From the NCBI GenBank assembly GCA_024742485.1, contig JANSYK010000003.1:930001-994000 (forward strand): a stretch of DNA of 64,000 bases, given 5' to 3'. A program made the translations under genes and the position numbers. Positions 7,005 through 16,449 of this stretch are shown in pieces. The stretch comes from Alphaproteobacteria bacterium. Its GTDB lineage: Bacteria > Pseudomonadota > Alphaproteobacteria > Rhizobiales > Rhizobiaceae. Under the pieces are notes generated by a model. That model made no database searches and was not told the DNA's origin. It worked only from the letters and a program-made list of their open reading frames with translations. Every line of letters starts with the position of its first letter. Position 1 is the stretch's first letter.

Positions 7005-8117
7005 TTGGCTGGAACCAATCGAATGCTCTGGGCGGTGCATTTGCCACTCGAATTTGAAACTGTGTCATCTTTCGACTTTAGCGGAGAGGACTACGCCCAT
7101 CTGTGCGCACAAGCACAGATCAGTGCCTTCCAGCACCCAATTTGGCTTGACGCTTTTTATCGCCACCTTGTGACCAATCGAGGCGGCAACCCCCTGTTTC
7201 TCGCGGCAAGGCGACCGGACACTGGCGCGCTTGAGCTTATGCTCCCTCTGATCCTGCGCCGCAGATATGGAATCAGGCTGCTGGAAACGACCGATCTTGG
7301 TGTTTCCGACTATGTGGCTCCGGTGGGCACACCGGCATTTTGGTCGCTTGTGGAACAGATGCCGGCCGTTCGAAACGAGATCAAAAAGGTGTTGCCACAA
7401 TTCGATCTGATGCGTATCCGACCGGTGCGCGACGGTGATTGTCACAAGTTTGACCTGCTGTTTGACGTGCATCCAGTGCCCCTCGGATTTTCATCTCACG
7501 CCGTCGAACTCGACGGCCCGTTCGATGAATGGCGCAAATCCAATTTGAATGCATCCTTTCGCAAGATGATCGACCGCAAGCGCCGCAAACTCCAACGCGA
7601 ACACGAAACAGCAATCGATGAATTGAAAGAACCAGGTGCCGTAGCGTCGGCCATCGGCTCTCTGGCCGCGTTGCGATCGGGCCGGTTTGAGGGGGATATC
7701 ATCCAGAACGATTTTGTTTTGGCATTTTACCGTGATGTCGCGGTGCGCGGCACCACCGAGGGATTTGCCGGCACATGGCGCATGCGCGCCGGGGATGAAG
7801 ACGTCGGCTATGTCTTCGGCGTGACACATGGTGGACGCTTCTACTACCTCCTCATTGGGTGCGACTATGAGGATTTCGGCAACTATTCGCCCGGACTGCA
7901 GATGTATGATGCCATCATAAAGGATTGGATGGAGCAAGGCGGCACGTGTTTCGATTTCACCATTGGTGACGAGGATTTCAAGCGAAAGTTCGGAACGACG
8001 GCAACGCCGATTTACGGATTCTACAAGGCCGGAAGCCTATTTGGACGGATCGTGAAATCGGTTCTTGAGCGCAAACATGCCTACGATGTCGGCCGCAATC
8101 AAAGGAAAGTGCGATGA
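7005..8117 (+). CDS. CelD/BcsL-like GNAT acetyltransferase
   Basis: A 370-residue protein of the Acetyltransf_6 (GNAT, CelD/FemAB-like) type. Family features are ISAFQHPIWLDAFYRHL near the N-terminus, LMLPLILRRRYGIRLLE, and the C-terminal GNAT core YYLLIGCDYEDFGNYSPGL followed by GGTCFDFTIGDEDFKRKFG. Such proteins acylate amino groups in exopolysaccharide, cellulose or cell-envelope pathways. TTG 7005 is chosen because GGAG lies seven bases upstream; ATG 7023 is possible. Its stop overlaps the next gene's ATG by four bases, so it is coupled to a PIG-L deacetylase. The pair could remove and replace acyl groups on an amino sugar; that is inference. Confidence 0.82.
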   Translation: MAGTNRMLWAVHLPLEFETVSSFDFSGEDYAHLCAQAQISAFQHPIWLDAFYRHLVTNRGGNPLFLAARRPDTGALELMLPLILRRRYGIRLLETTDLGVSDYVAPVGTPAFWSLVEQMPAVRNEIKKVLPQFDLMRIRPVRDGDCHKFDLLFDVHPVPLGFSSHAVELDGPFDEWRKSNLNASFRKMIDRKRRKLQREHETAIDELKEPGAVASAIGSLAALRSGRFEGDIIQNDFVLAFYRDVAVRGTTEGFAGTWRMRAGDEDVGYVFGVTHGGRFYYLLIGCDYEDFGNYSPGLQMYDAIIKDWMEQGGTCFDFTIGDEDFKRKFGTTATPIYGFYKAGSLFGRIVKSVLERKHAYDVGRNQRKVR

Positions 8118-8905
8118 CGTCCGAAGACATGCTCGAAAATTCGATCATCATCGCCGCCCATCCCGATGATGAGTTGCTCTGGTTCGGTGCCGTGTTGAAA
8201 AAGGTGGATCGTGTGGTGATGGTCCATCAGGATTATTGGCCGGATCCGGCGGTTGGACCCGCACGAGCAGCGGTCTTGAAAAACTATCCGCGTGACAATG
8301 TCATGTCCCTGAAGATTCCCGAGGCAGCGACCCATAGCTGCGCCGACTGGAACAAGCCGACACTCACCGAATTTGGCATCGAGCTGGGCGTACAGGCACG
8401 GCTGCGCGACCTCAAACAGCAGGTCAAGTGGTTGATCGGCAAAAGCCAGGCGCCGCGGGGCGGCATCGCAGAAGCCTATAAATCAAATTACTACGCGCTC
8501 TATGACGGGCTGAAGGACATCCTCAAACCGGACATGAATGTTTTCACGCACAATCCCTGGGGAGAATACGGACATGAAGATCATATCCAGGTGTATCGGG
8601 TGGTTGACCGGCTGAGACGGGAAATCGGTTTTCGGCAGTGGATGACGAATTATTGCACGGAGCGATCATTGCCGCTGGCCATGCGTTATTTCGACAATGA
8701 GGATCGTGAGTACATTCAGCTGCCGGTGGACGTTCTCTATAGTGAACAGGTCGCTGATGTATTTCGGCGAAACGGCTGCTGGACCTGGGCGAACAACTGG
8801 AAATGGTTCCCCTTCGAGCTCTACACCGAGGCACCACTGAAAGAAGCTGAAGCTGGAGGCCAGCCACACATCTTGCCACTGAATATGTTTCGGTTTTGCG
8901 ATTGA
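8114..8905 (+). CDS. PIG-L family (LmbE-like) deacetylase
   Basis: A 263-residue zinc-dependent de-N-acetylase. The metal-binding motif AAHPDDELLWFG (His16, Asp18, Asp19) sits at the N-terminus, and the second motif, NPWGEYGHEDHIQVYRVV, supplies the further histidine near residue 155. Family members deacetylate N-acetylglucosamine-containing glycolipids, mycothiol or bacillithiol precursors, or antibiotic intermediates. There is no signal peptide, so it works in the cytoplasm. It overlaps the GNAT gene by ATGA, which implies joint translation. The substrate is unknown; an amino-sugar glycan is plausible. Confidence 0.88.
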   Translation: MTSEDMLENSIIIAAHPDDELLWFGAVLKKVDRVVMVHQDYWPDPAVGPARAAVLKNYPRDNVMSLKIPEAATHSCADWNKPTLTEFGIELGVQARLRDLKQQVKWLIGKSQAPRGGIAEAYKSNYYALYDGLKDILKPDMNVFTHNPWGEYGHEDHIQVYRVVDRLRREIGFRQWMTNYCTERSLPLAMRYFDNEDREYIQLPVDVLYSEQVADVFRRNGCWTWANNWKWFPFELYTEAPLKEAEAGGQPHILPLNMFRFCD

Positions 8906-8999
8906 AAGCGTCATCACAGCCGATTGACGGTCCAAGAAATTGGTGGTGGACCGGGCGCCCGCCGAAGGCCTTAGGCCGGCGCCAAAGCGGCCCCCGTTG

Positions 9000-9611
9000 T
9001 CAGGTCAATTCCGACGCTTTGGTGATGATGTGGGTTGCCAGCCCGTATTCGATTGCCTCACTGGCGGACAGCCAGAAATCACGATCCGTATCCTGCTCGA
9101 TCTTGGCCAGGTCCTGACCCGTCGCTTCAGCAAACAATCGGTTCAGCCGATCCTTCATGAGAGAAATCTCACGGGCCTGAATCTCGATATCCGTTGCCTT
9201 GCCGCCAATTCCGCCGCTGGGCGCATGCAGCAGAAACCGTGTGTTGGGAAGCGTATAGCGATCTTCCTTGTCGGCGGCGATGTAGATCAGCGCACCGGCG
9301 CTGGCGACCCATCCCGATCCGAGAACACGAACCCGCGGTTCGATGAACTTGATCGTGTCATGCACCATGTCGCCTGATTCCACATGGCCTCCGGGCGATG
9401 AAATGATGACCGTGATCGGATCATCGCTGGCATTGGCAAGGGCAAGGAGGTTCACGCACACCCGTTCAGCCAGAGTGTGGTTGATTTCTCCAGTGACCAT
9501 AACAATACGCGACTGAAAATAGTGTTTGTCGATCAGGCCGGAGCCGCCGGCCAGCTTTTTACCGTTTTCGTCACCATCGTCCAGGCGAATCTCGTAACCA
9601 GTGTTTGTCAT
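9000..9611 (-). CDS. clpP: ClpP-type serine protease subunit
   Basis: A 203-residue ClpP-fold protease with a complete catalytic triad: Ser104 in GWVASAGAL, His129 in FLLHAPSGG and Asp178 in DTDRDFWLSA. The oxyanion-region SSPGGHVESG is also present. ATG 9611 follows GAGGA by six bases; a longer in-frame ATG at 9641 is less likely. The gene stands alone, with no clpX, tig or lon beside it, so this is probably one of the extra ClpP paralogues common in alphaproteobacteria. Its N-terminus (YEIRLDDGDENGKK) differs from the usual housekeeping ClpP. It would form a tetradecamer and depend on a Clp ATPase partner encoded elsewhere. Confidence 0.9.
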   Translation of the reverse strand: MTNTGYEIRLDDGDENGKKLAGGSGLIDKHYFQSRIVMVTGEINHTLAERVCVNLLALANASDDPITVIISSPGGHVESGDMVHDTIKFIEPRVRVLGSGWVASAGALIYIAADKEDRYTLPNTRFLLHAPSGGIGGKATDIEIQAREISLMKDRLNRLFAEATGQDLAKIEQDTDRDFWLSASEAIEYGLATHIITKASELT

Positions 9612-9844
9612 ATTCTTCCTCACCACGGCTGCAGGGAACACATTCTTCTGCGGTGGACCATCGCCAATTGGTCTTCGGTCCGTCCTGCTTGTCTCGGATT
9701 ATCGTACCATATGCCCATTAGCCAGATTCGGTCATGAATTGTACAGTCAAACAATCCGGACAAGGTTAAAAGATCTGCTTTCGCGTCGAGCGTCTTCTCA
9801 AACAGCCCCTTGAAACCGTCTGTCTCGCCCCCCATCTTCATGAC

Positions 9845-9890
9845 ACCGGGACGGCCCGGTATCCCCAGACATCGATAAGGACGACCTTGT
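9845..9890 (+). promoter_or_regulatory. Guanidine-II (mini-ykkC) riboswitch
   Basis: Two small hairpins both carry ACGR tetraloops. Hairpin 1 is ACCGGG (9845-9850), loop ACGG, CCCGGT (9855-9860). Hairpin 2 is ATAAGG (9875-9880), loop ACGA, CCTTGT (9885-9890), with one G-T pair. The linker is 14 bases. This is the defining architecture of the guanidine-II riboswitch, in which two loops dock on guanidinium. The ribosome site GGAG of the SMR transporter gene follows about 10 bases later, so ligand binding would expose it and switch translation on. The match is to motif and context, seen directly. Confidence 0.88.
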
Positions 9891-9910
9891 CACCAGAAGT
9901 GGAGACAAAC

Positions 9911-10225
9911 ATGTCCTGGATTATTCTTTTTCTCGCCGGCCTTTTGGAAATCGGATGGGCGGTCGGGCTGAAATATACTGATGGTTTCAGCAAGTTCTGG
10001 CCGACTGCAGCAACCGTTCTGGCCATGGCATTGAGCGTTTGGCTGCTTGGCCTGTCGATGCGAACCCTGCCTCTCGGCACCGCCTATGCCATATGGACAG
10101 GCATCGGCACCGTCGGAACTGTGATCTTTGGGATCATGGTGTTTGGCGAGCCGGCCACGGTCGCGCGCATCGGCTGCATTGCGCTCATTGCTGCCGGGAT
10201 CGGCGGCCTGAAACTTGTCACGTGA
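9911..10225 (+). CDS. gdx: SMR-family guanidinium exporter (Gdx/SugE)
   Basis: A 104-residue, four-helix small multidrug resistance protein of the SugE/Gdx subtype. The essential membrane glutamate is in [16 protein letters not shown] (Glu about residue 13). The later [19 protein letters not shown] and [12 protein letters not shown] are typical of Gdx rather than EmrE-type pumps. Gdx dimers exchange guanidinium for two protons. ATG 9911 is used because GGAG lies seven bases before it. The guanidine-II riboswitch in the leader independently supports guanidinium as the substrate. Confidence 0.93.
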   Translation: MSWIILFLAGLLEIGWAVGLKYTDGFSKFWPTAATVLAMALSVWLLGLSMRTLPLGTAYAIWTGIGTVGTVIFGIMVFGEPATVARIGCIALIAAGIGGLKLVT

Positions 10226-10241
10226 ACTGGCGACCGCAATG

Positions 10242-10268
10242 GGGCGGTCCGGTAAGTCCGGACCGCCC
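10242..10268 (+). terminator. Strong GC hairpin after gdx (no U-tract)
   Basis: GGGCGGTCCGG (10242-10252) pairs perfectly with CCGGACCGCCC (10258-10268) over loop TAAGT, 17 bases after the gdx stop. No T-run follows, so it is a possible terminator or 3' stabilising hairpin rather than a classic intrinsic terminator. Confidence 0.5.
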
Positions 10269-10508
10269 GCAAACGCGTTTGCAGAGTGTCGTTGGGCCTC
10301 CTTCTTCACCAAACCCGTCACACGGTTTTGCGAAACGCCAGGAGACGTTTTGAAACGCTGCTTAAGCGATTCAGACATCGCGGCTGGACGTGTCTAGTGC
10401 CCCGGCGTTGCGTACCCGAATGCGCTGGATTTCAGTTCACCAACATGCATATAATCATGCGACACCCCAACACCGCGGGGTCCTGGTACAATGTTGGGGG
10501 ACGAGTAC

Positions 10509-12104
10509 ATGACGTTTCGAAGGGGCCTTCTCGGCGCCGTTCTGCTTGCGGGACTGGCGGTGACACCGGCGTGGGCGGATCGAATATTCAATTATGCTTT
10601 CCAGGGTGGGCTGCAATCGCTGGATCCATACTCCCGAAACGAAACATTCAGCTTTGGAACGCTTGGCAATGTCTATGAAGGATTGACCCGCCGTGGCCCC
10701 GATCTGGAGATATTGCCGGCCCTGGCCGTCAAATGGGAAATTGTGGAGCCAACACGCTGGCGGTTTCATCTGCGCAGGGGCGTCAAATTCCACAACGGTA
10801 ACGATTTCACTGCTTCGGATGTGATTTTTTCGGCCGATAGGGTGCGTTCGGAGGGATCTGACCTCAAGACTCGTATTCCCGCCGATGCGACATTCGAGAT
10901 CATCGATAAACACACTGTCGATGTTGTTCTGTCAGCGCCCAATCCGATCCTTCTTTATGAGTGGGACAGCTGGGCGATCGTTGACAAGGAGTGGGTCGAA
11001 GCCACCGATTCCGTGCGCGTCACCTCGGCATCCGAAGAGGTATCGACCACAATATCGCGCAAATCAAACGGCACCGGACCATTCAAGATTGTCGAGCATA
11101 TGCCGGGCCTGAAAACGGTGTTCGAAGTCAATGCGGATTGGTGGGACACGGAGAACAAGAACTTCAACATCACGCGCGCCGAACTCAATGCGATTTCATC
11201 GGATCCGACACGGGTTGCCGCGCTGTTGTCCGGCGAAATGGACCTCGTCTATCCCATCCCTGTCCAGGACATCAAACGCATCGAGGGCAATTCATCAACC
11301 AACGCCCTGACCGGACCCGAATTGCGGACCATCTTTCTCGGCATGGATCAGAGGCGGGACGAACTGCTCTATTCCGGTGTGAAGGGCAAGAACCCGTTCA
11401 AGGACATGCGTGTCCGCCAGGCGTTCTATCAGGCCATTGATATCGAAGCGATCAGGAACACCATCATGCGCGGTCTGTCGACACCGGCGTCCCTGGTGAT
11501 TTCGCCCATCATGTTCGGCAATGCATCAGAATTTGAAAGATTGGCCTTTGATCCGGACAAGTCGAAAAAGCTTCTGGCTGAAGCCGGTTATCCCGACGGG
11601 TTCGAGATTGGTATGAATTGTCCGGTCAACCGCTATGTCAATGATGAAGCAATCTGCCAGGCTGTCTCGGCGATGCTTGCCCGCATTGGTGTCACGGTCC
11701 ATCTCGATGCCCAGCCTCCGGCGCAGTATTTCGGCAGGGTTCTGGCGTCAGGCGGCTATGATACTTCCTTCTACCTGCTCGGCTGGACGCCCGGCTCGTT
11801 TGATTCCTGGAATGTTCTGAGCAACCTGTTCGGCTGCCGCGATGACGACGGCAAGGGAGGCATGTTCAATATCGGGGGGTATTGCAACAAGGAAGTCGAC
11901 GCTCTGACAGCCCAAATCCTGCTTGAGAACGATCCCGCAAAGCGGCTGGGACTGATCACGGAGGCGTTTGAAAGAACCACGACGGATGTTGCCTATATCC
12001 CGCTCCATCAGCAGAGTCTGGCCTGGGGTGTGGCCGAAGGCATCGATGTGGTCCAGCGGGCTGACAATGTGCTCATGCTGTATCATGTTAAAATGGATGA
12101 TTAG
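10509..12104 (+). CDS. Peptide/nickel-type ABC transporter substrate-binding protein
   Basis: A 531-residue family 5 extracellular solute-binding protein. The signal peptide covers residues 1-23 (cleavage after TPAWA). Typical features follow: LQSLDPYSRNETFS, the YEGLTRRGPDLEILPALA block, RWRFHLRRGVKFHNGNDFTASDV and VRQAFYQAIDIEAI. Such proteins deliver peptides or other small ligands to Opp/Dpp permeases. ATG 10509 has GGGGGA seven bases upstream; an in-frame ATG at 10491 is less likely. It leads an operon whose next genes are the two ATPases, without the usual two permease genes between. The ligand is unknown. Confidence 0.93.
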   Translation: MTFRRGLLGAVLLAGLAVTPAWADRIFNYAFQGGLQSLDPYSRNETFSFGTLGNVYEGLTRRGPDLEILPALAVKWEIVEPTRWRFHLRRGVKFHNGNDFTASDVIFSADRVRSEGSDLKTRIPADATFEIIDKHTVDVVLSAPNPILLYEWDSWAIVDKEWVEATDSVRVTSASEEVSTTISRKSNGTGPFKIVEHMPGLKTVFEVNADWWDTENKNFNITRAELNAISSDPTRVAALLSGEMDLVYPIPVQDIKRIEGNSSTNALTGPELRTIFLGMDQRRDELLYSGVKGKNPFKDMRVRQAFYQAIDIEAIRNTIMRGLSTPASLVISPIMFGNASEFERLAFDPDKSKKLLAEAGYPDGFEIGMNCPVNRYVNDEAICQAVSAMLARIGVTVHLDAQPPAQYFGRVLASGGYDTSFYLLGWTPGSFDSWNVLSNLFGCRDDDGKGGMFNIGGYCNKEVDALTAQILLENDPAKRLGLITEAFERTTTDVAYIPLHQQSLAWGVAEGIDVVQRADNVLMLYHVKMDD

Positions 12105-12151
12105 AGGCGGTGATTATACCGGGACCGTGATGCAACAAGGCGAGGCCGACA

Positions 12152-13129
12152 ATGAGTGATGTGTTGCTCTCCGTCCGAGACCTGGTTGTCGAGTTTCCGA
12201 CACGAAGGGGCGTGCTCACGGCCGTTGACCGGGTGAGTTTCGATATCAGAAGGGGTGAGGTGCTGGGGGTCGTCGGTGAATCGGGCGCCGGTAAATCCAT
12301 GACAGGTTCAGCCATCATCGGCCTGATCGAGCCACCTGGACATATTGCCGGCGGTTCCGTCCATATCGCCGGTGAACGGATCGACGATCTGCCGGCCGAA
12401 GCGATGCGCAAGATCAGGGGAAAGCGCATCGGCATGGTGTTCCAGGACCCTCTGACCTCACTCAACCCTCTCTACACAATCGCTCAGCAACTCACCGAAA
12501 CCATTCGCACGCATCTCGACATGGATGATCGCCAGGCGAGGGCACGGGCGATTGAATTGATGGACGAGGTCGGGATTCCTGCCGCCTCCCGCCGCATAGA
12601 CGACTATCCGCATCAGTTTTCCGGCGGCATGCGGCAGCGTGTGGTCATTGCGCTGGCGCTCTGCGCCGAACCGCAATTGGTGATTGCCGATGAACCAACC
12701 ACTGCACTTGATGTATCGGTTCAGTCGCAAATCATTGCCGTCTTGAAGCGGATGTGCGCGGAAAAGGGAACGTCCGTCATGCTGATCACCCATGATATGG
12801 GCGTGATCGCCGAGGCGGCCGACCGCGTCGCTGTCTTGTATGCCGGGCGCATGGCTGAAATCGGTCCGGTGCGCGAAGTCATCAAGGATGCCAAGCATCC
12901 CTATACCGCCGGTCTGATGGGATCCATTCCAACGCTGATGCAAGATGAGGATCGGCTGACGCAGATACCCGGATCAATGCCGAGATTGTCCGAGATTCCG
13001 GCCGGATGTGCCTTTGGACCGCGCTGCCCGAAAGTGTTTGACCGTTGCCGGACGGAGCAGCCGGCCGTCAGACCCGTCGGCGAGCGGGAGGTCGCCTGCC
13101 ATCTATTCGATCCGGCGATGGCCCAATGA
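12152..13129 (+). CDS. Oligopeptide/dipeptide ABC transporter ATPase (OppD/DppD-like)
   Basis: A 325-residue ATPase with Walker A GESGAGKS (near residue 43), signature FSGGMRQRV, Walker B QLVIADEPTTALD and the switch histidine in LITHDMG. The C-terminal extension contains CAFGPRCPKVFDRC, the oligopeptide/dipeptide-type cysteine cluster that in some homologues binds an iron-sulfur cluster. It energises import with the partner ATPase encoded next, sharing a four-base ATGA overlap. It lies 47 bases after the binding-protein gene, in the position where permease genes are normally found. Confidence 0.93.
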   Translation: MSDVLLSVRDLVVEFPTRRGVLTAVDRVSFDIRRGEVLGVVGESGAGKSMTGSAIIGLIEPPGHIAGGSVHIAGERIDDLPAEAMRKIRGKRIGMVFQDPLTSLNPLYTIAQQLTETIRTHLDMDDRQARARAIELMDEVGIPAASRRIDDYPHQFSGGMRQRVVIALALCAEPQLVIADEPTTALDVSVQSQIIAVLKRMCAEKGTSVMLITHDMGVIAEAADRVAVLYAGRMAEIGPVREVIKDAKHPYTAGLMGSIPTLMQDEDRLTQIPGSMPRLSEIPAGCAFGPRCPKVFDRCRTEQPAVRPVGEREVACHLFDPAMAQ

Positions 13130-14118
13130 CCGACATGCTGATCAATGTCGAAAATTTGAGCCGGGTCTTCGATGTTTCGAAACCCTGGCTCAATCGTGTC
13201 CTTGAGAACGACGAAAAAAAGCTTCTGACGGCCGTCAACAATGTGTCTTTCCAGATCAATCGCGGAGAAACATTCGCCCTGGTCGGAGAATCGGGATCCG
13301 GAAAATCGACTATTGCCAAGCTGATTGTCGGACTCATTGGTCCGAGCGCCGGGCGTATCGCGTTCGACGGCACCGAAATCGCGAGCCAGGGAAGTGTATC
13401 CATGCGGCAGATTCGCAGCCGCCTGCAGATGATTTTCCAGGATCCGTTTGCCAGTCTCAATCCCCGCTGGCGGGTCAGGGACATTATTGCCGAGCCAATT
13501 CGCAAATTCGGTTTGGCGGACGAGGGCGATACACAAGACAAGCGCGTCGAGCAATTGCTTGAAACCGTCGGACTGTCGGCACCTGACGGTGCCAAATATC
13601 CACACGAGTTTTCCGGCGGACAACGCCAGCGTGTCGCAATCGCCCGCGCCCTTTCGGCCAAACCGGAGTTCATTGTCTGTGACGAACCGACATCGGCACT
13701 GGATGTTTCCGTCCAGGCCCAAATCCTAAACCTGATGCGCGATCTGCAGGACGAATTCGGTTTGACGTATCTGTTCATCAGTCACGACCTTTCGGTTGTG
13801 CGCCATATGGCAACGCGGATCGGCGTTCTGTATCTCGGCCGGCTGGTGGAGATCGCCGACGGAAAGACACTTTTCAGCGATCCTCAGCACCCCTACACAA
13901 AGATGTTGCTCGACGCGGTGCCGGACCTGGAAATGGCCGGGCGGCAGCGCAAACCCGTTGAAGGGGAAATTCCAAACCCGATCGATCCGCCGTCCGGGTG
14001 TGCCTTTCATCCACGTTGTCCGCTGGCCAATGCGCGTTGCAAAACCGAAACGCCCGAATTGGCGGCCAACGGCACCGGCGAAGTCGCCTGTTTTGCGGTT
14101 GAGGAAGGGCGCGCGTAA
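13126..14118 (+). CDS. Oligopeptide/dipeptide ABC transporter ATPase (OppF/DppF-like)
   Basis: A 330-residue ATPase, second of the pair. Walker A GESGSGKST, signature FSGGQRQRVAIARAL, Walker B FIVCDEPTSALD and H-loop FISHDLS are all present. The C-terminal tail has GCAFHPRCPLANARC as in OppF/DppF. Its ATG overlaps the TGA of the preceding ATPase. The N-terminus includes FDVSKPWLNRVLENDEKKLLTAVNNVSF, the longer OppF-type insertion before the first strand. With no permease in this operon, the dimer must pair with membrane proteins encoded elsewhere, or the system is incomplete. Confidence 0.93.
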   Translation: MTDMLINVENLSRVFDVSKPWLNRVLENDEKKLLTAVNNVSFQINRGETFALVGESGSGKSTIAKLIVGLIGPSAGRIAFDGTEIASQGSVSMRQIRSRLQMIFQDPFASLNPRWRVRDIIAEPIRKFGLADEGDTQDKRVEQLLETVGLSAPDGAKYPHEFSGGQRQRVAIARALSAKPEFIVCDEPTSALDVSVQAQILNLMRDLQDEFGLTYLFISHDLSVVRHMATRIGVLYLGRLVEIADGKTLFSDPQHPYTKMLLDAVPDLEMAGRQRKPVEGEIPNPIDPPSGCAFHPRCPLANARCKTETPELAANGTGEVACFAVEEGRA

Positions 14119-14283
14119 CAACGGCTGTTTCAGCCTTGGCAGAGATTGGCACATATCGTTCGGTGGTGCCGCCGCATGTAAATTGCGATTCAGCTGAAAA
14201 CCCGGACCATCAATGCCGGCGAGGAAAGTACAACCAGACCGACACAATTCAGAGCTGGAATCCGCATGGTGCAGAGTGCGGTA

Positions 14284-15186
14284 TCATGACCGGATCGCCA
14301 GGCCATCTCCCTTGCTCTCATCGTGTGGCTCGACATGGATCGTAATATGGGCACCGGGAATTTCGGTGCCAAGCGCAGCCTCGATGCGATTGCAGATCGC
14401 ATGTGAATCCGCAACGCTCATTGCCCCATCAACGACCAAGTGGAATTCGACGAACGATGCGTGACCGGCTCCACGGGTCTTGATATCGTGAACTTCGATC
14501 GCGCCGCCGGCATTGGCCAGGATAATATCCCGGATCCTGTCAGCCTCCGCGTCGCCGACGGCACCGTCCATCAAACCGTCAACCGACGAGGAAATAACTT
14601 TCCAACCCTCCCAGAGCACATTGATCCCGACACCAATTGCCACCACCGAGTCAATGAATTGCCAACCGGTCGCAATCACCAGGGTCAGCCCGACAAGGAC
14701 ACCGGCGGAAGTGACCACATCGACCATGATATGTCGGCCGTCAGCGGTCAGGGCAGGGGAATGCCATCGCTTGCCAAACCGAAGGAGGACCGAAGCCCAG
14801 GCCGCATTGATGGCGGTGGAGATCAGATTGACCGTCATTCCGAGCGCCGGTGTTTGCAGCTCACTTGGACGATACAACGCCTGAATGGCCTCGCTGAAGA
14901 TCAACAGCGCAGCCAGCACGATGAGCACACCTTCGACAACAGCGGAAAAATACTCGGCCTTCGAGTGTCCGAAAGGGTGTTCCTTGTCAGCAGGTTTATG
15001 GCTGATGCGAACCGCAAACCAAGCCAGCAATGCCGTCACGACATTGACCACGGATTCAAGTGCGTCGGAGTAAAGGGCCACCGATCCGGTAATGCGCCAT
15101 GCTGCAATTTTGAGGGCCAGGACCACCAGAGCCACGACGATCGACCAGCCAGCCAGCCGGGTAACGTGGTCGCGCGAGGTCAGCAT
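14284..15186 (-). CDS. Cation diffusion facilitator family transporter
   Basis: A 300-residue CDF antiporter with six predicted helices and a C-terminal cytoplasmic ferredoxin-like domain (from about residue 208, VGDAEADRIRDIIL to the end). The helix-2 metal site reads YSDALESVVNV and the helix-5 site reads DGRHIMVDVVTSAG, giving Asp plus His/Asp ligands. The fourth ligand position, often Asp in zinc/iron transporters, is Ser here. CDF proteins export divalent metals (Zn, Fe, Mn, Co) against protons. The variant helix-2 motif hints at a selectivity other than zinc, but the metal cannot be fixed from sequence. A GGGGAG site precedes ATG 15186. Confidence 0.92.
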   Translation of the reverse strand: MLTSRDHVTRLAGWSIVVALVVLALKIAAWRITGSVALYSDALESVVNVVTALLAWFAVRISHKPADKEHPFGHSKAEYFSAVVEGVLIVLAALLIFSEAIQALYRPSELQTPALGMTVNLISTAINAAWASVLLRFGKRWHSPALTADGRHIMVDVVTSAGVLVGLTLVIATGWQFIDSVVAIGVGINVLWEGWKVISSSVDGLMDGAVGDAEADRIRDIILANAGGAIEVHDIKTRGAGHASFVEFHLVVDGAMSVADSHAICNRIEAALGTEIPGAHITIHVEPHDESKGDGLAIRS

Positions 15187-15380
15187 CGGTCTACTCTCCC
15201 CATGGATTCCATTCCTGTCTGATAGGCTGGACGGCCTTGCAGAGCAATTGATTCCATCATTTCTTGTGTGCTTTGCCTAAACCGGCGTCGCGGAGTATGT
15301 TGCGCGGAATCATGCACCCCAGCTCTGCTGCGCTCGATGCGAAAACGGCCTGACCGGGATGCTGCAGCCGATTTCCATAG

Positions 15381-16343
<963 letters not shown>

Positions 16344-16449
16344 GGGTCGGCCAAACGCCGGCGCCACATTTCCGAAATCCGTGCCCGCGACCGCGTTGTG
16401 TTCAGCGTGGGTCAATCAGCCAATGGGCGCGCCACAATGGACAAATCCC

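Noticed and set aside
9620-9841. 73-codon minus-strand frame between clpP and the riboswitch
   Set aside because: No ribosome site, it ends in an Arg-rich tail, and it overlaps the leader of gdx and the promoter of clpP; possible but unsupported.
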